In this document: positions 19,752-28,381 of the stretch, one piece after another | Layout of the letters: each line of letters begins with the position of its first letter | Numbering within the stretch: the first letter of the stretch is position 1 | Origin: Streptomyces triculaminicus | GTDB taxonomy: Bacteria; Actinomycetota; Actinomycetes; Streptomycetales; Streptomycetaceae | Direction: 5' to 3' | Length of the DNA: 64,000 nucleotides | Assembly: GCF_017349075.1 (NCBI RefSeq) | Contig: NZ_JAFMOF010000001.1 | Coordinates: forward strand, 1,550,001 to 1,614,000 | Position numbers and translations under genes: made by a program | The notes under the pieces: generated by a model | What the model saw: only the letters and a program-made list of their open reading frames with translations | Databases searched by the model: none | What the model was told of the DNA's origin: nothing

Positions 19752-19825
19752 GCCGCCTTAGCTCAGTTGGCCAGAGCAACGCACTCGTAATGCGTAGGTC
19801 TCGGGTTCGAATCCCGAAGGCGGCT
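19752..19825 (+). tRNA. tRNA-Thr (anticodon CGT)
   Basis: A 74-nt cloverleaf. The acceptor stem GCCGCCT pairs with AGGCGGC and the discriminator base is T. The D arm contains GCTCAGTTGG. The anticodon stem ACGCA/TGCGT flanks the loop CTCGTAA, with anticodon CGT reading ACG. The T arm contains TCGGGTTCGAATCCCGA. No CCA is encoded. A strong terminator follows after 5 bases. I searched for a second copy of the 3' end that would mark an attachment site and saw none. Confidence 0.97.
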
Positions 19826-19830
19826 CAGAC

Positions 19831-19867
19831 GAAGCCCTGGATCACTCCGTGATCCAGGGCTTCTTTT
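19831..19867 (+). terminator. Strong intrinsic terminator after tRNA-Thr
   Basis: GAAGCCCTGGATCAC and GTGATCCAGGGCTTC form a perfect 15-bp stem with a TCC loop, followed by TTTT at 19,864-19,867. It closes the tRNA transcript. The murB coding region ends 6 bases beyond on the opposite strand, so the stem may also serve murB. Confidence 0.9.
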
Positions 19868-19872
19868 GTCGT

Positions 19873-20915
19873 TCACTCCGTCCAGTCGCCCAGGTAGTCG
19901 ATCTCCGAGGTCAGGCGGACGCCCGTGTGGTGGAGGACGTGGGTGCGGACGTGGGTGACGGCCTGGGCGAAGGCGGTGGCGGTGGCGCCTTCGTCGGCGA
20001 CGAGGGTGGGGTGGAGGGTGGAGACGCGGACGCCCTGGGTGAGGGGGTGCCGAGGGTGAAGCCGGAGTGCTGGATGAGCCAGCCGGCGCTGACGCGGGTG
20101 GAGCCGTCGGGGAAGCGGTTGACGGGGGCGCCGTGGGCGCGGAGGGCGGTGGCCTGGGCGGGGGTGACCTCGGGGCTGAGGAAGACGCTGCCGACCGAGC
20201 GGCGGTCGGGGGCGTCGGGGTCGAGGACCATGCCCTTGCCCCGGCGGACGGTCAGGACGGCGCCGGCGGCTTCGGCGAGGGGCACGCGGGTGCCGCGGGG
20301 GACGCCGAGTTCGGCGGCGACGGCGCCGTAGGAGACGGGGGCGCTCAGGGCGGACCGGCGCAGGGCGAAGGTCAGGGTGAGCAGGGTCCAGCGGCGGGTG
20401 TGCTTGAAGAGGCTGGTGCGGTGGCCGAGGCGGCAGGCGGCGGCGTCGAGGGTGACCCGGCGGCCCTGCTGCCAGTCCCAGGCGGTGACATGGCGCAGGG
20501 TGTCGGCGACCTCCTGGCCGTAGGCGCCGACGTTCTGGACCGGGGTGGCGCCCGTGGTGCCGGGGATGCCGGTGAGCATCTCCATGCCGGTGAGGCCTTC
20601 GGCGACGGTGAGGGCGACCAGGTCGCCGAGCGGGTGCCCGGCCTGGACGTCGAGGAGCAGGCCGTCGTCCGGGGCGGTGCCGGCGACGCGTACGCCCTTG
20701 GTGGCCATCCTCAGGACGGTGGGGGTGCAGCCGGCGTCGGCGGCCAGGACGTTGCTGCCCTCGCCGAGGGTGACCGGCGGGCCGGGGCGGGTGGCCGCGA
20801 GGGCGGCGAAGTCGGGGAAGTCCGCCGGGTCGTGCAGCTCGGCGACGACGGAGGCCGGACCTCCGATGCCCAGGGTCGTCATCGAGGCGAGCGGTAACGC
20901 GTGGGTGACGTGCAT
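19873..20915 (-). CDS. murB: UDP-N-acetylmuramate dehydrogenase MurB, frameshifted near the 3' end
   Basis: A FAD-dependent reductase forming UDP-MurNAc for peptidoglycan. Visible motifs are STTLGIGG-like MTTLGIGGPA, LGEGSNVL, GIPGTTGATPVQNVGAYGQEV (FAD-binding domain), the RSVGSVFLSP segment with the active-site Ser, and SAGWLIQHSGF. The main frame then degenerates, but a shift of one base at the G run 20,043-20,047 (one G apparently missing) restores GVRVSTLHPTLVADEG and EIDYLGDWTE to a stop at 19,873, the proper C-terminus. ATG 20,915. Leu7 is a TTA codon (20,895-20,897), unusual for an essential gene. The frameshift is probably a sequence error. Confidence 0.88.
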
Positions 20916-20928
20916 GGATTCCTTCTGC

Positions 20929-22278
20929 CTAACTGGCCGCGCGAGGGCTGTCCTCCTCCTGGGGCCGGTCCGCCCTCAGGAGGTCGTCGGTCCGCTGCAC
21001 GATCGTCCGGGCCGCCGCGCTGTCGAAGCGCAGGAAGCGTCCGCGCAGTTCGGACAGCCGGGCGGTGGCGCGCAGCGAGGTGACGGTGTCGGTGAGGTCC
21101 AGGGCGTCCCCGGCGGCTTCCGCGGCGCCGTCGACCTCGCCGCGGGCGAGCCGGGCCTCGGCCAGGGAGGCGCAGTGCAGCAGCCGGTTGCGGGGCTGGC
21201 TGTCGCCGAGCAGTTCGATGCCGTGCTGGAGGTGCCACTCGGCCTGCCGGGGGCGTCCGATCTCCAGCCAGGCGCGGCCGGCGTCGGCCACCATGACGGC
21301 GGGGGAGAGCCAGTACGCCCAGGGGGCGTCGGCGGGCGGGCCGCCGGCCTGGGAGAGTTCGGCGGCCTCCTCCAGGGCCCGTCGGCAGCCTGTCTCGTCG
21401 CCGAGGCCGGCGTGCGCCCTGGCCTGGCGGGTGGCGAGCAGGGCCTGGGTGATGCCGGGTTCCTCGCCGGCCGAGCCCTTGCGGGCGATGCGGATAAGCC
21501 GCAGCGCCTCCTCGCCCCGGCCCGACCAGGCGGCGCGGTAGCTCATGCAGGAGATGACGTAGGCGGCCAGGGAGCGGTCGCCGGCGGTGCGCGCGGCGTC
21601 CAGGGCGGTCAGGAAGCAGGAGCGGCTGCGCCGTTCGAGGCCGAGGTCGGCGGCGAGCCAGCCGGCGAGCTGGGCGAGTTCGGCGATGATGCCGTGCAGG
21701 CGGACGCCGGTGGAGGCGGGGTAGGCGTAGTCGGCGGCCATCTTGCGGGCCCACCGCAGGTCCTGCAGCGCCCAGTCCATCACCAGCCCGCCGTGGGAGC
21801 TGTCGTCCAGGAGGCGGAGCTGGCGTATGCGGGCGGTGAGCATGTCCAGCGCCTCGACGGGTATCTCGGCGCCGCGCATGCGCGTGGGCGGCGCGTTCTC
21901 GTCGCCGAGCAGCCAGTCGACGGCGGCGGGAAGCGGGTCCGGCAAGGGGGGTTCGGGGGCCGGGTCCGGTATCCCGGTGGAGGTCGCCCCGCGCGGGTCC
22001 GGGACGAGCGAGGGGCGGGCCTGGCGGGCGGACGGCGGGAAGTGCTGGGGCCACAGCGCGCCGACGGTGATGTGCTCGCCGAGGCGCTCGGAGAGGATCG
22101 TGGCGACGACGTGGGGGAGCCGGCGCCGGGGCAGGGCGCCCTTGAGCCAGTTGTAGGGCGCCTTGGCGCTGATGGTGCCGGGGCCGCACTTCCTGTTGAT
22201 CTCGCGGGCCAGCTGTTCAGGGGTCCAGGAGAGGAGCTGCAGGCAGGAGGCGAGTACGGAGGTGCCGCCGGCTTCCAT
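20929..22278 (-). CDS. Regulatory protein with TPR-like repeats
   Basis: A 449-residue soluble protein. The N-terminal roughly 75 residues (LASCLQLLSWTPEQLAREIN, then APYNWLKGALPRRRLP) resemble a divergent helix-turn-helix unit. Residues about 150-420 form Ala/Leu/Arg-rich helical pairs of TPR type (for example RQARAHAGLGDETGCRRALEEA). Such HTH-TPR proteins are common Streptomyces regulators of unknown target. ATG 22,278 is chosen over an upstream in-frame start because the domain begins there. It is transcribed toward murB with a 13-bp gap, so the two may be co-transcribed. Confidence 0.7.
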   Translation of the reverse strand: MEAGGTSVLASCLQLLSWTPEQLAREINRKCGPGTISAKAPYNWLKGALPRRRLPHVVATILSERLGEHITVGALWPQHFPPSARQARPSLVPDPRGATSTGIPDPAPEPPLPDPLPAAVDWLLGDENAPPTRMRGAEIPVEALDMLTARIRQLRLLDDSSHGGLVMDWALQDLRWARKMAADYAYPASTGVRLHGIIAELAQLAGWLAADLGLERRSRSCFLTALDAARTAGDRSLAAYVISCMSYRAAWSGRGEEALRLIRIARKGSAGEEPGITQALLATRQARAHAGLGDETGCRRALEEAAELSQAGGPPADAPWAYWLSPAVMVADAGRAWLEIGRPRQAEWHLQHGIELLGDSQPRNRLLHCASLAEARLARGEVDGAAEAAGDALDLTDTVTSLRATARLSELRGRFLRFDSAAARTIVQRTDDLLRADRPQEEDSPRAAS

Positions 22279-22343
22279 CGCTCGCTCCCCCGCCCTTCGC
22301 GGACGCTTGTGAACGTAACCAGGCATTCCCCTTACCCGTGTGG

Positions 22344-23651
22344 TCAATCTGTGACGGCAGCCACAGATGGTGACTCATCGTGCGAAGCATGCGAACCGGC
22401 GACCGGACGCGGCCGCAGCACGAGCCAGTAGAGGACCACCCCTGCCGCCAGCATGCCGTCCGCGAAGAGGAAGGGGGCGTGGAACGAGCCGGTCGTCTGC
22501 GCCAGCCAGCCGGTGAGCAGCACGCCGCACGCGGTGGCGGCGGTGTTGGCGAAGTTCATCAGCCCGCTGACGGCTCCCACCGCGCCCTCCGGGGCGAGCA
22601 GGCCGGGCAGGCTCCAGGCCACGGGGGCGGCCACGGCCAGGCCCGCGAGCGAGAGGGACATCCAGGCGACGGCCATGCCCGGGGAGCCGGCCGTTCCGGC
22701 CGCGCCGATCGTCGCGCCGCAGGCCAGGCCCGCGACGAGCACCCACCGGCGGACGGCCCACGGGTCGCGGCCGCTCCGTACGAGGTGGTCGACCAGCCAG
22801 CCGCCGAGCAGCAGTTCCGCCACGGTGGCGACGGCCCAGGGGACCATCGAGTAGAGGCCGGAGGCCAGCAGCTTGACGTGAAACTGCCGTTGGAAGAACG
22901 CCGGCATCCAGGTGAGCACGATGTTGATCGTGTAGCCGTAGCAGGCGAAGCCGAGCGAGAGGGCCCAGATCCGGCGGGAGCCCAGCGCCCGGCGCAGCCC
23001 TCCGGCCCGGGGCCGGTCGGCGTCCCGCGCCCCGCCCCGGAGGATGAACTCCCGTTCGGCCGCGCCCAGCAGGGGGTGCTCGGACGGATCGCGGTAGCCG
23101 ATCCACCACACCGCCGTGAACAGCAGGCTGAGCACCGAGGTGAACAGGAAGCCCGCCCGCCAGCCCCATTCGCTCATCACGAACGCGAGCACCGGGAAGG
23201 CCACCATGTTGGCCAGCTTGGTCGCGCCGTCGAAGAGAGCCGTCGCCATGCCGCGCTCGTCCACGGGGAACCAGGCCGCGGTCGCCTTCGAGGCGCCGAC
23301 CATCGACGGCCCCTCCGCCACGCCCAGCAGCAGCCGGGCCGCGATCACCGTCCCCAGCCCGCCGGCGATCGCGGTCAGCAGACCGGCGACCGACCACAGC
23401 AGCGAGGCGATACGGGTGAGCCGGGAGATGCCCAGCATGTCGACGAGGAGGCCGGCGGGCAGCTGCACCAGGCAGTACGACCAGGTGAACGCGGACAGGA
23501 CGATGCCCAGCTGGGCGAGGTCGAGCCCGAAGTCGGTGGCGATGGAGGAGCTCGCGACGGACAGGGCGGTGCGGTCGACGAAGTTGACCAGGATGCCGCC
23601 GGCGATCAGCCCTCCGATCGCCCAGCGCGTACGTCCCCCGGATCCAGCCAC
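22344..23651 (-). CDS. MFS permease, anion:cation symporter type
   Basis: A 435-residue, 12-helix transporter. The first loop and helix contain NFVDRTALSVASSSIATDFGL, and the loop after TM2/3 has GLLVDMLGISRLTRIAS. The segment LGVAEGPSMVGASKATAAWFP closely follows the ACS (sugar-acid/organic-anion symporter) signature. It probably imports an organic acid with protons; the substrate is not predictable. GTG 23,651 has a good Shine-Dalgarno (GGAGGA) 9 bases upstream; an in-frame GTG at 23,684 is possible. It is divergent from the first ParB-type regulator and may mark the left edge of the specialised-metabolism island. Confidence 0.85.
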   Translation of the reverse strand: MAGSGGRTRWAIGGLIAGGILVNFVDRTALSVASSSIATDFGLDLAQLGIVLSAFTWSYCLVQLPAGLLVDMLGISRLTRIASLLWSVAGLLTAIAGGLGTVIAARLLLGVAEGPSMVGASKATAAWFPVDERGMATALFDGATKLANMVAFPVLAFVMSEWGWRAGFLFTSVLSLLFTAVWWIGYRDPSEHPLLGAAEREFILRGGARDADRPRAGGLRRALGSRRIWALSLGFACYGYTINIVLTWMPAFFQRQFHVKLLASGLYSMVPWAVATVAELLLGGWLVDHLVRSGRDPWAVRRWVLVAGLACGATIGAAGTAGSPGMAVAWMSLSLAGLAVAAPVAWSLPGLLAPEGAVGAVSGLMNFANTAATACGVLLTGWLAQTTGSFHAPFLFADGMLAAGVVLYWLVLRPRPVAGSHASHDESPSVAAVTD

Positions 23652-23810
23652 CGGCCCCGCTCCTCCCCTCCGTGGACGCGCCACTCGCCCCGCCGGTCAG
23701 GCCCGACCTGACCAAGCTGACCGAACTGACCGCCGCCACGCCTTCAGAAAGGATCTCAGGTGCGCTGGAGTGGGATCACCAGTCAGGACGCGCACGGGGG
23801 AGTTGAAGCC

Positions 23811-24755
23811 ATGTCCGATGTATTGGCGAGAACCGAGTTCGTGCCCGTGGGGATGCTGCTGCCGGCCGACTCCCCGCGTCTCGCCGGCGAGAACGTCCGG
23901 CACACCCGGATGCTGGCCGAGTCCGGCGGGGCCCTGCCGCCGATCGTCGTGCACCGGCCCACCATGCGCATCGTCGACGGCGTGCACCGCCATCGCGCCG
24001 CCCAGCGCCGCGGCGACGCGCGCATAGAGGTGCGGTTCGTGGAAGGGACGCCGGAGGACGCGTTCGTCCTCGCCGTCCGGCTGAACACCACGCAGGGCAT
24101 GCCGCTCACCCATGAGGACCGTACGGCCGCCGCCGCACGCATCCTCGTCAGCCACCCGCACTGGTCGGACCGGCGCATCGCGGCGCTCACCGGCGTCTCC
24201 GCCAGCGTCGTCGCCCAGCGGCGGCGCTCCATAGGCCGGGACAAGGGCCTGAGCGCGCGGACGGGACGCGACGGGCGGGTCCGCCCGCTCAACGCGGCGG
24301 ACGGGCGCCGGCGCGCCGTGCAGTACATCACCGACCGGCCCGGGGCGTCCCTGCGGGAGATCGCCCAGGTGGCGGGGGTGGCCGTGGCCACCGCACGGGA
24401 CGTGCGCGAGCGGCTGCGCCACGGCGAGGACCCGGTGCCGGCGAAGTTGCGCGCCGCGGAGGGCAGTACGGGCGATGAGATGCCGATGCCCTTCGACAGC
24501 GGCTCCGCCATGCGCCGCGACCCCTCGCTGCGCTTCTCCGAGTCCGGCCGGACCCTGCTGCGGCTGCTGAGCTTCCGCTCCCTGGACGGCGAGAAGCTGC
24601 GCTGGCTCGCCGAGAGCGTGCCGCCGCACCGCACGGCCGACGTGGCCCAGGCCGCGCGACGCTGCGCCGAGCAGTGGCTGAAATTCGCCCGCGACATCGA
24701 GCAGCGGGGTTCGGAGCGGCGCTCGGCGGCGCGGGGCGAGCTCAGCCGTTCCTGA
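23811..24755 (+). CDS. StrR/ParB-N-domain transcriptional regulator
   Basis: A 314-residue protein with an N-terminal ParB-like domain (VPVGMLLPADSPR, then ALPPIVVHRPTMRIVDGVHRHRAAQ, residues about 10-65). A helix-turn-helix region follows with SDRRIAALTGVSASVVAQRRRS and SLREIAQVAGVAVATARDVRERL. This is the architecture of StrR, NovG, Bbr and similar pathway activators, which bind inverted repeats upstream of biosynthetic genes. It shares clear sequence similarity with the gene at 29,169 (for example LLPADSPRL, PPI-VHR, RxAAARIL, VAVATARDVR). It stands alone on the plus strand before a strong hairpin and is convergent with the TIGR03084 operon. It contains no TTA codon. Confidence 0.85.
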   Translation: MSDVLARTEFVPVGMLLPADSPRLAGENVRHTRMLAESGGALPPIVVHRPTMRIVDGVHRHRAAQRRGDARIEVRFVEGTPEDAFVLAVRLNTTQGMPLTHEDRTAAAARILVSHPHWSDRRIAALTGVSASVVAQRRRSIGRDKGLSARTGRDGRVRPLNAADGRRRAVQYITDRPGASLREIAQVAGVAVATARDVRERLRHGEDPVPAKLRAAEGSTGDEMPMPFDSGSAMRRDPSLRFSESGRTLLRLLSFRSLDGEKLRWLAESVPPHRTADVAQAARRCAEQWLKFARDIEQRGSERRSAARGELSRS

Positions 24756-24790
24756 AGCGGTTCCCGGAACCGCCCTCAGCCGCTCCCGAA

Positions 24791-24830
24791 GCCGTGGCCC
24801 GGACCGACCCCCACCGGTCCGGGCCACGGC
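24791..24830. terminator. Bidirectional terminator hairpin
   Basis: GCCGTGGCCCGGACCG and CGGTCCGGGCCACGGC form a perfect 16-bp stem around the 8-nt loop ACCCCCAC. It lies between the convergent ParB-type regulator (ends 24,755) and the TIGR03084-like gene (ends 24,871). It has no T tract on either side, which is common in Streptomyces. Confidence 0.85.
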
Positions 24831-24870
24831 GCTCCCGGCCGGGCCGTGACGCGGCCCGGCCGGGGGTGTC

Positions 24871-25680
24871 TCAGGAGGTGGCGTCCGTACCGGCGAACTG
24901 CCCGGGCTTGCGTCCCTCGCCGGACGGGCCGCGATAGCACTGGGCTATGGGCAGCCAGCGGGCCGCCTCGTCGCCCGTGGCGACGAGGGCGAGGTCGTCG
25001 GGGTGCCGGCGCCGGGTCGCCAGGAGGCAGAGGTCCAGGGCGGGCCCGCTGATCTTCTGTGCGGCGTCGGCGGGGCCGAACTCCCAGCGGGTGCCGGAGG
25101 GCGCGGTCAGCTCGAAGCGGAAGGGCTCGCTCGGCGGTGTCAGACCCCGGGAGAGGTAGCCGAAGTCCCGGGTGAGGGCGATGAATCCGGCAAGGTGACG
25201 GAGCCGGTCGGTGGGCTCGGGGCGGACGCCGACCGCGCCGGCGATGTCCTGACCGTGCGCGAAGACCTCCATGTGCCCGGCGCAGGCCAGCACGGCCGGC
25301 GGGAGCGGGTTGACCAGCCACGGCACCACCTGCCCGGCGGGCACCGCCGCCAGGGCCGCCACCGACGCCTCGGCCGAGGCCCGCCAGCGGGCCAGCACCT
25401 GCTCGCGGGTCATGGCGCGGTACGGCTGGAGGGCCGCGTTCACCGCGCCGTCGAAGTCGCGCGCCGCGCCGGCGGCCATCGCCTTGAAGGCCTCCGGGTC
25501 GCTCGCCGCCGTGCCGGCCGCGTCGAAGATGAAGGTCAGGTGGGCGATCTGGTCGGCCACGGACCAGCCCGGCGCGGGTGTTTGCGCGCGCCACTTCTCG
25601 TCGTCGAGGCCGGCCACGAGCCGGTCGAGGTCGTCGATGGCGGCGGTCAGGTCCTTCAGTACGTCCTGGACGTTGTCCAT
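24871..25680 (-). CDS. TIGR03084-like DinB/mycothiol-transferase-fold protein
   Basis: A 269-residue protein of the maleylpyruvate-isomerase/DinB-like fold. It has the metal-ligand pattern SVADQIAHLTF (His about residue 50) and GHMEVFAHGQDIAGAVG (two His and one Asp, about residues 145-160), with the typical start LDRLVAGLDDEKWRAQTPAPGW. Members with these residues bind a divalent metal and may use mycothiol. It is the last gene of the minus-strand operon DUF5987-GMC-AhpD, 47 bases after the AhpD-like gene. ATG 25,680 (MDNVQDVL) is chosen. Its role in the island is unknown; it might detoxify or tailor a reactive product. Confidence 0.75.
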   Translation of the reverse strand: MDNVQDVLKDLTAAIDDLDRLVAGLDDEKWRAQTPAPGWSVADQIAHLTFIFDAAGTAASDPEAFKAMAAGAARDFDGAVNAALQPYRAMTREQVLARWRASAEASVAALAAVPAGQVVPWLVNPLPPAVLACAGHMEVFAHGQDIAGAVGVRPEPTDRLRHLAGFIALTRDFGYLSRGLTPPSEPFRFELTAPSGTRWEFGPADAAQKISGPALDLCLLATRRRHPDDLALVATGDEAARWLPIAQCYRGPSGEGRKPGQFAGTDATS

Positions 25681-25727
25681 GTGCGGATTCCCTTCAGCGA
25701 ACTTCATTGGTCTTCAGTCGACTTCGG

Positions 25728-26738
25728 TCATCGGAGGGCGAGCCGGGCGCCGGCCCGCCGGGCCGCCGTGAACGCGGCCCACGAGGTGAGTTCGATCAGC
25801 GGCCGGTCGCCGGGGCGGCGGGCCCGGAAGGCGGCGACGGCGTCCGGGCCCGCCCGGTAGGAGGCCAGCGCGGTCAGCAGGGCCAGCCGGCCCGCCGGGC
25901 GCAGTGTCGGCGGCAGGCCGTCCGCCGCGGCCTCGGCCCGGAGGGGTCCGGGGCGGTCCGGCGGCCCGGCGGCCGCGTCGGCCAGGGCGTCGTGGACCAG
26001 CCGGCGTACGGGCTCCGGCACCGAGCGGTCGCCCGCGGCGTCGGCGGCCGCGGCGGCCCGGGCGAAGGCCCCCGCGACGGCGGGCCGCCCCGCCGCCCAG
26101 GCCAGGTCGGGCGGCAGGGGCGCGGCGGGCAGCAGCCCCAGCGAGTCGCCGGGCGCGGGGGCGCCGGGGGCCGGCGGGCGCGTGACGCGGCTGACGGCCC
26201 GCAGCATTCCGCCGCGCAGGGCAGCGGGGGCGAGCGGCGGTACGGGCGAGTCGCGCAGGAAGAGGTTGACCATGCGGTTGAGGTAGTGGAAGGTCACCGC
26301 CACGCCGACGACCTCCGGCGCGTCCTCGTCCGGGAACGGGCGCGGCCCGCCGCGCCGGGCCCAGGCCGAAAGGCGCCCGGCCGCGTCGTCCGGCGGCAGC
26401 GTGCGCACCTGGGCCCGGTGCACGTCGACGCAGTAGGGGCAGGAGTTGTCCCGCGAGACGCCGGTGGCGACCGCCTCCTTGGCGGCGCGGCTCACCCGGC
26501 CGTCGGCGAGGAGGGTCTCGCGGAGCATCAGCCAGCAGGCGGCGAGGGACTCGGGCGCGGGGGAGTGCAGGGCCAGCGGCGGCGCGAGCAGCCCGAACTC
26601 CCGCTCGGAGGCGGCGTACACGGTGGCGACCGTGCCCTCGGCGGCGCCCTGCGGCACCGCCCGTACGTGCCGGATCTGTGCCAGCGAGCCGCGCAGCGCC
26701 GTGCGGACGAGCGTTCTCGCCGCGGTCGCCGCGGTCAT
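25728..26738 (-). CDS. AhpD/carboxymuconolactone decarboxylase-like protein
   Basis: A 336-residue protein with the AhpD signature SRDNSCPYCVDVHRAQV (about residues 106-122), that is CxxC followed by a catalytic-type His. AhpD-like proteins are thiol-disulfide/peroxidase partners. The N-terminal region ends with AASEREFGLLAPPLALHSP, as in this family. The C-terminal roughly 150 residues are Ala/Pro-rich and helical, longer than a single AhpD unit, and may be a degenerate second copy. The start codon overlaps the GMC stop by 4 bases (ATGA), so the two are translationally coupled. Activity is inferred; a redox partner role for the GMC enzyme is possible. Confidence 0.75.
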   Translation of the reverse strand: MTAATAARTLVRTALRGSLAQIRHVRAVPQGAAEGTVATVYAASEREFGLLAPPLALHSPAPESLAACWLMLRETLLADGRVSRAAKEAVATGVSRDNSCPYCVDVHRAQVRTLPPDDAAGRLSAWARRGGPRPFPDEDAPEVVGVAVTFHYLNRMVNLFLRDSPVPPLAPAALRGGMLRAVSRVTRPPAPGAPAPGDSLGLLPAAPLPPDLAWAAGRPAVAGAFARAAAAADAAGDRSVPEPVRRLVHDALADAAAGPPDRPGPLRAEAAADGLPPTLRPAGRLALLTALASYRAGPDAVAAFRARRPGDRPLIELTSWAAFTAARRAGARLALR

Positions 26739-28381
26739 CGTGCGGAGACCACGGGCAGCACGCCGCGCCGCCCGGCCGTCGAGCCGTCGGGCGCCGGGGC
26801 GCCGTAGGCGACCTTGACGCCCCGCTCGCGGGCGGCGCGCACGATGCCGGGCACGGCGCGTTCGGCGAGCGCGGCGATGGTCATGGCGGGGTTGACCGTC
26901 AGGGCGCCGGGCACGGCCGAGCCGTCGGTGACGAAGATCCCGGGGTGGCCGCGCAGTTCGTGGCGGTCGTCGAGGGCGGAGGTGGCGGGGTCGTCGCCGA
27001 TGCGGCAGGAGGCGAGCGGGTGGACGGTGTAGGCGCCGACGACGTCGTTGGTCCAGGGCAGGACGGTGGCCAGCCCGTCCTTCTCCAGGATCTCCTTCAC
27101 CTCGGCGTCGGAACTGGCCCAGCCGCGCAGGGTGTTCTCGGTCGGTACGTACCGCAGCGAGCCGCGGCCGAGCATCTGCTGCGAGATGCGGTGGGCGTTG
27201 CCGGTGGCCGGGGGCGGGCCGAAGACGCCCTCGTTGTCGTCCTCGCTCATCGTGAAGATCGTCAGCCAGGAGCGCCACCGCTCGAGCATCTTCCGCTTCT
27301 CGGGGCCGAACCATACGGGCCCGTCGGCGCCGGCCGTCTGGGCGAGGATGGTGCCGAGGCCGGGTGGGAAGTAGAGCTGTTCGAGTGAGTAGCGGGAGAA
27401 CTCCGGCAGCGAGCCGTCGAGGCGGTCCCAGCTGGCGGCGGTGGGTCCCCTGCCGATGTGGTTGGCCTCGTACGCGGTGCCGTCGGGGCGGGTGAGCCCG
27501 AGGACCTCGGCGACCTTGTCCTCGTCGAGGACGGCGGTGTTGAGGCGTTCGCCGTTGCCGGAGAAGTAGCGGCCGACGGCCCGGGGCATGGAGCCGAGGG
27601 CGGCCTCGCTGCGCTGGAGGATGACGGGGGTGGCGCCGGCCCCGGCCGCCAGTACGACGAGCTTGGCGTCGATGGTGCCGCTCTCGCCGTGGACGCGGTA
27701 GTCCTCCTCGTCGATGAGCGTGTAGTGGGCGCGGAAGCCGCCGTCGTCGGTCCTCGAGAGGTACTGCACCTCGTGCAGCGGCCGGATCTCGGCACCGTGG
27801 GCGAGGGCGGCGGGCAGGTAGTTGAAGAGCAGCGACCGCTTGGCGTCGAAGCGGCAGCCGGCCATCATCCAGTTGCAGTTGACGCACTTGTCGCCGTCGA
27901 TGGCCACGGGCAGGGGGTTGGCGGTGCGGCCGGCGTGGTGGCAGGCGGCCGCCCACAGTCCGCCCGCGTAGGTGACGTCGTTCCAGTCCTGGCGGGTGAC
28001 GGGCATGGCCTCGGCGACCCGGTCGTACCAGGGGTCCAGGGTGTCGCGGCTGATCGCCGCCGGCCACATGCGCCGGCCGATGCTGCCGTGCCGGTCGAAG
28101 ACGAACCGGGGGGCGCGGGGCATCGCCGCGAAGTAGACGACGCTGCCGCCGCCGACGCAGTTGCCGCCGAGCACGCTCATGCCGTCGCCGACGACGAAGT
28201 CGAAGGCGCGGGTGTAGGAGGAGCCGAGCTTGTAGTCCTGCTCGAAGTCGGCGCTTTCCAGCCACGGACCGCGTTCGAGGACGGTGACCGAGGCGCCGCC
28301 CGCGGCGAGGTGGTAGGCGGCGATCGCGCCGCCGAAGCCGCTGCCGACGACGAGGATGTCGGTGCGTTCGGTGCTGCTCAT
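26735..28381 (-). CDS. GMC-family flavin oxidoreductase
   Basis: A 548-residue FAD enzyme. The dinucleotide motif VVGSGFGGAIAAYHLA is at residues 10-25, and the second FAD segment is VLGGNCVGGGSVVYFA. The C-terminus has the GMC active-site region YTVHPLASCRIGDD (His) and VTDGSAVPGALTVNPAMTIAALAERA. It carries CVNCNWMMAGC (about residue 175), a cysteine motif found in a GMC subset. It probably oxidises an alcohol or dehydrogenates a ring. GMC-type oxidoreductases occur among enediyne accessory genes (SgcE9-like), which fits this context, but I cannot confirm orthology. ATGA overlaps on both sides couple it to the DUF5987-like and AhpD-like genes. Confidence 0.85.
   Translation of the reverse strand: MSSTERTDILVVGSGFGGAIAAYHLAAGGASVTVLERGPWLESADFEQDYKLGSSYTRAFDFVVGDGMSVLGGNCVGGGSVVYFAAMPRAPRFVFDRHGSIGRRMWPAAISRDTLDPWYDRVAEAMPVTRQDWNDVTYAGGLWAAACHHAGRTANPLPVAIDGDKCVNCNWMMAGCRFDAKRSLLFNYLPAALAHGAEIRPLHEVQYLSRTDDGGFRAHYTLIDEEDYRVHGESGTIDAKLVVLAAGAGATPVILQRSEAALGSMPRAVGRYFSGNGERLNTAVLDEDKVAEVLGLTRPDGTAYEANHIGRGPTAASWDRLDGSLPEFSRYSLEQLYFPPGLGTILAQTAGADGPVWFGPEKRKMLERWRSWLTIFTMSEDDNEGVFGPPPATGNAHRISQQMLGRGSLRYVPTENTLRGWASSDAEVKEILEKDGLATVLPWTNDVVGAYTVHPLASCRIGDDPATSALDDRHELRGHPGIFVTDGSAVPGALTVNPAMTIAALAERAVPGIVRAARERGVKVAYGAPAPDGSTAGRRGVLPVVSAR

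Noticed and set aside
19752..19867. tRNA-Thr 3' end as the attachment site of an integrated element
   Set aside because: No second copy of the tRNA end and no integrase were seen; the genes just beyond are murB and regulators, not mobile-element genes.
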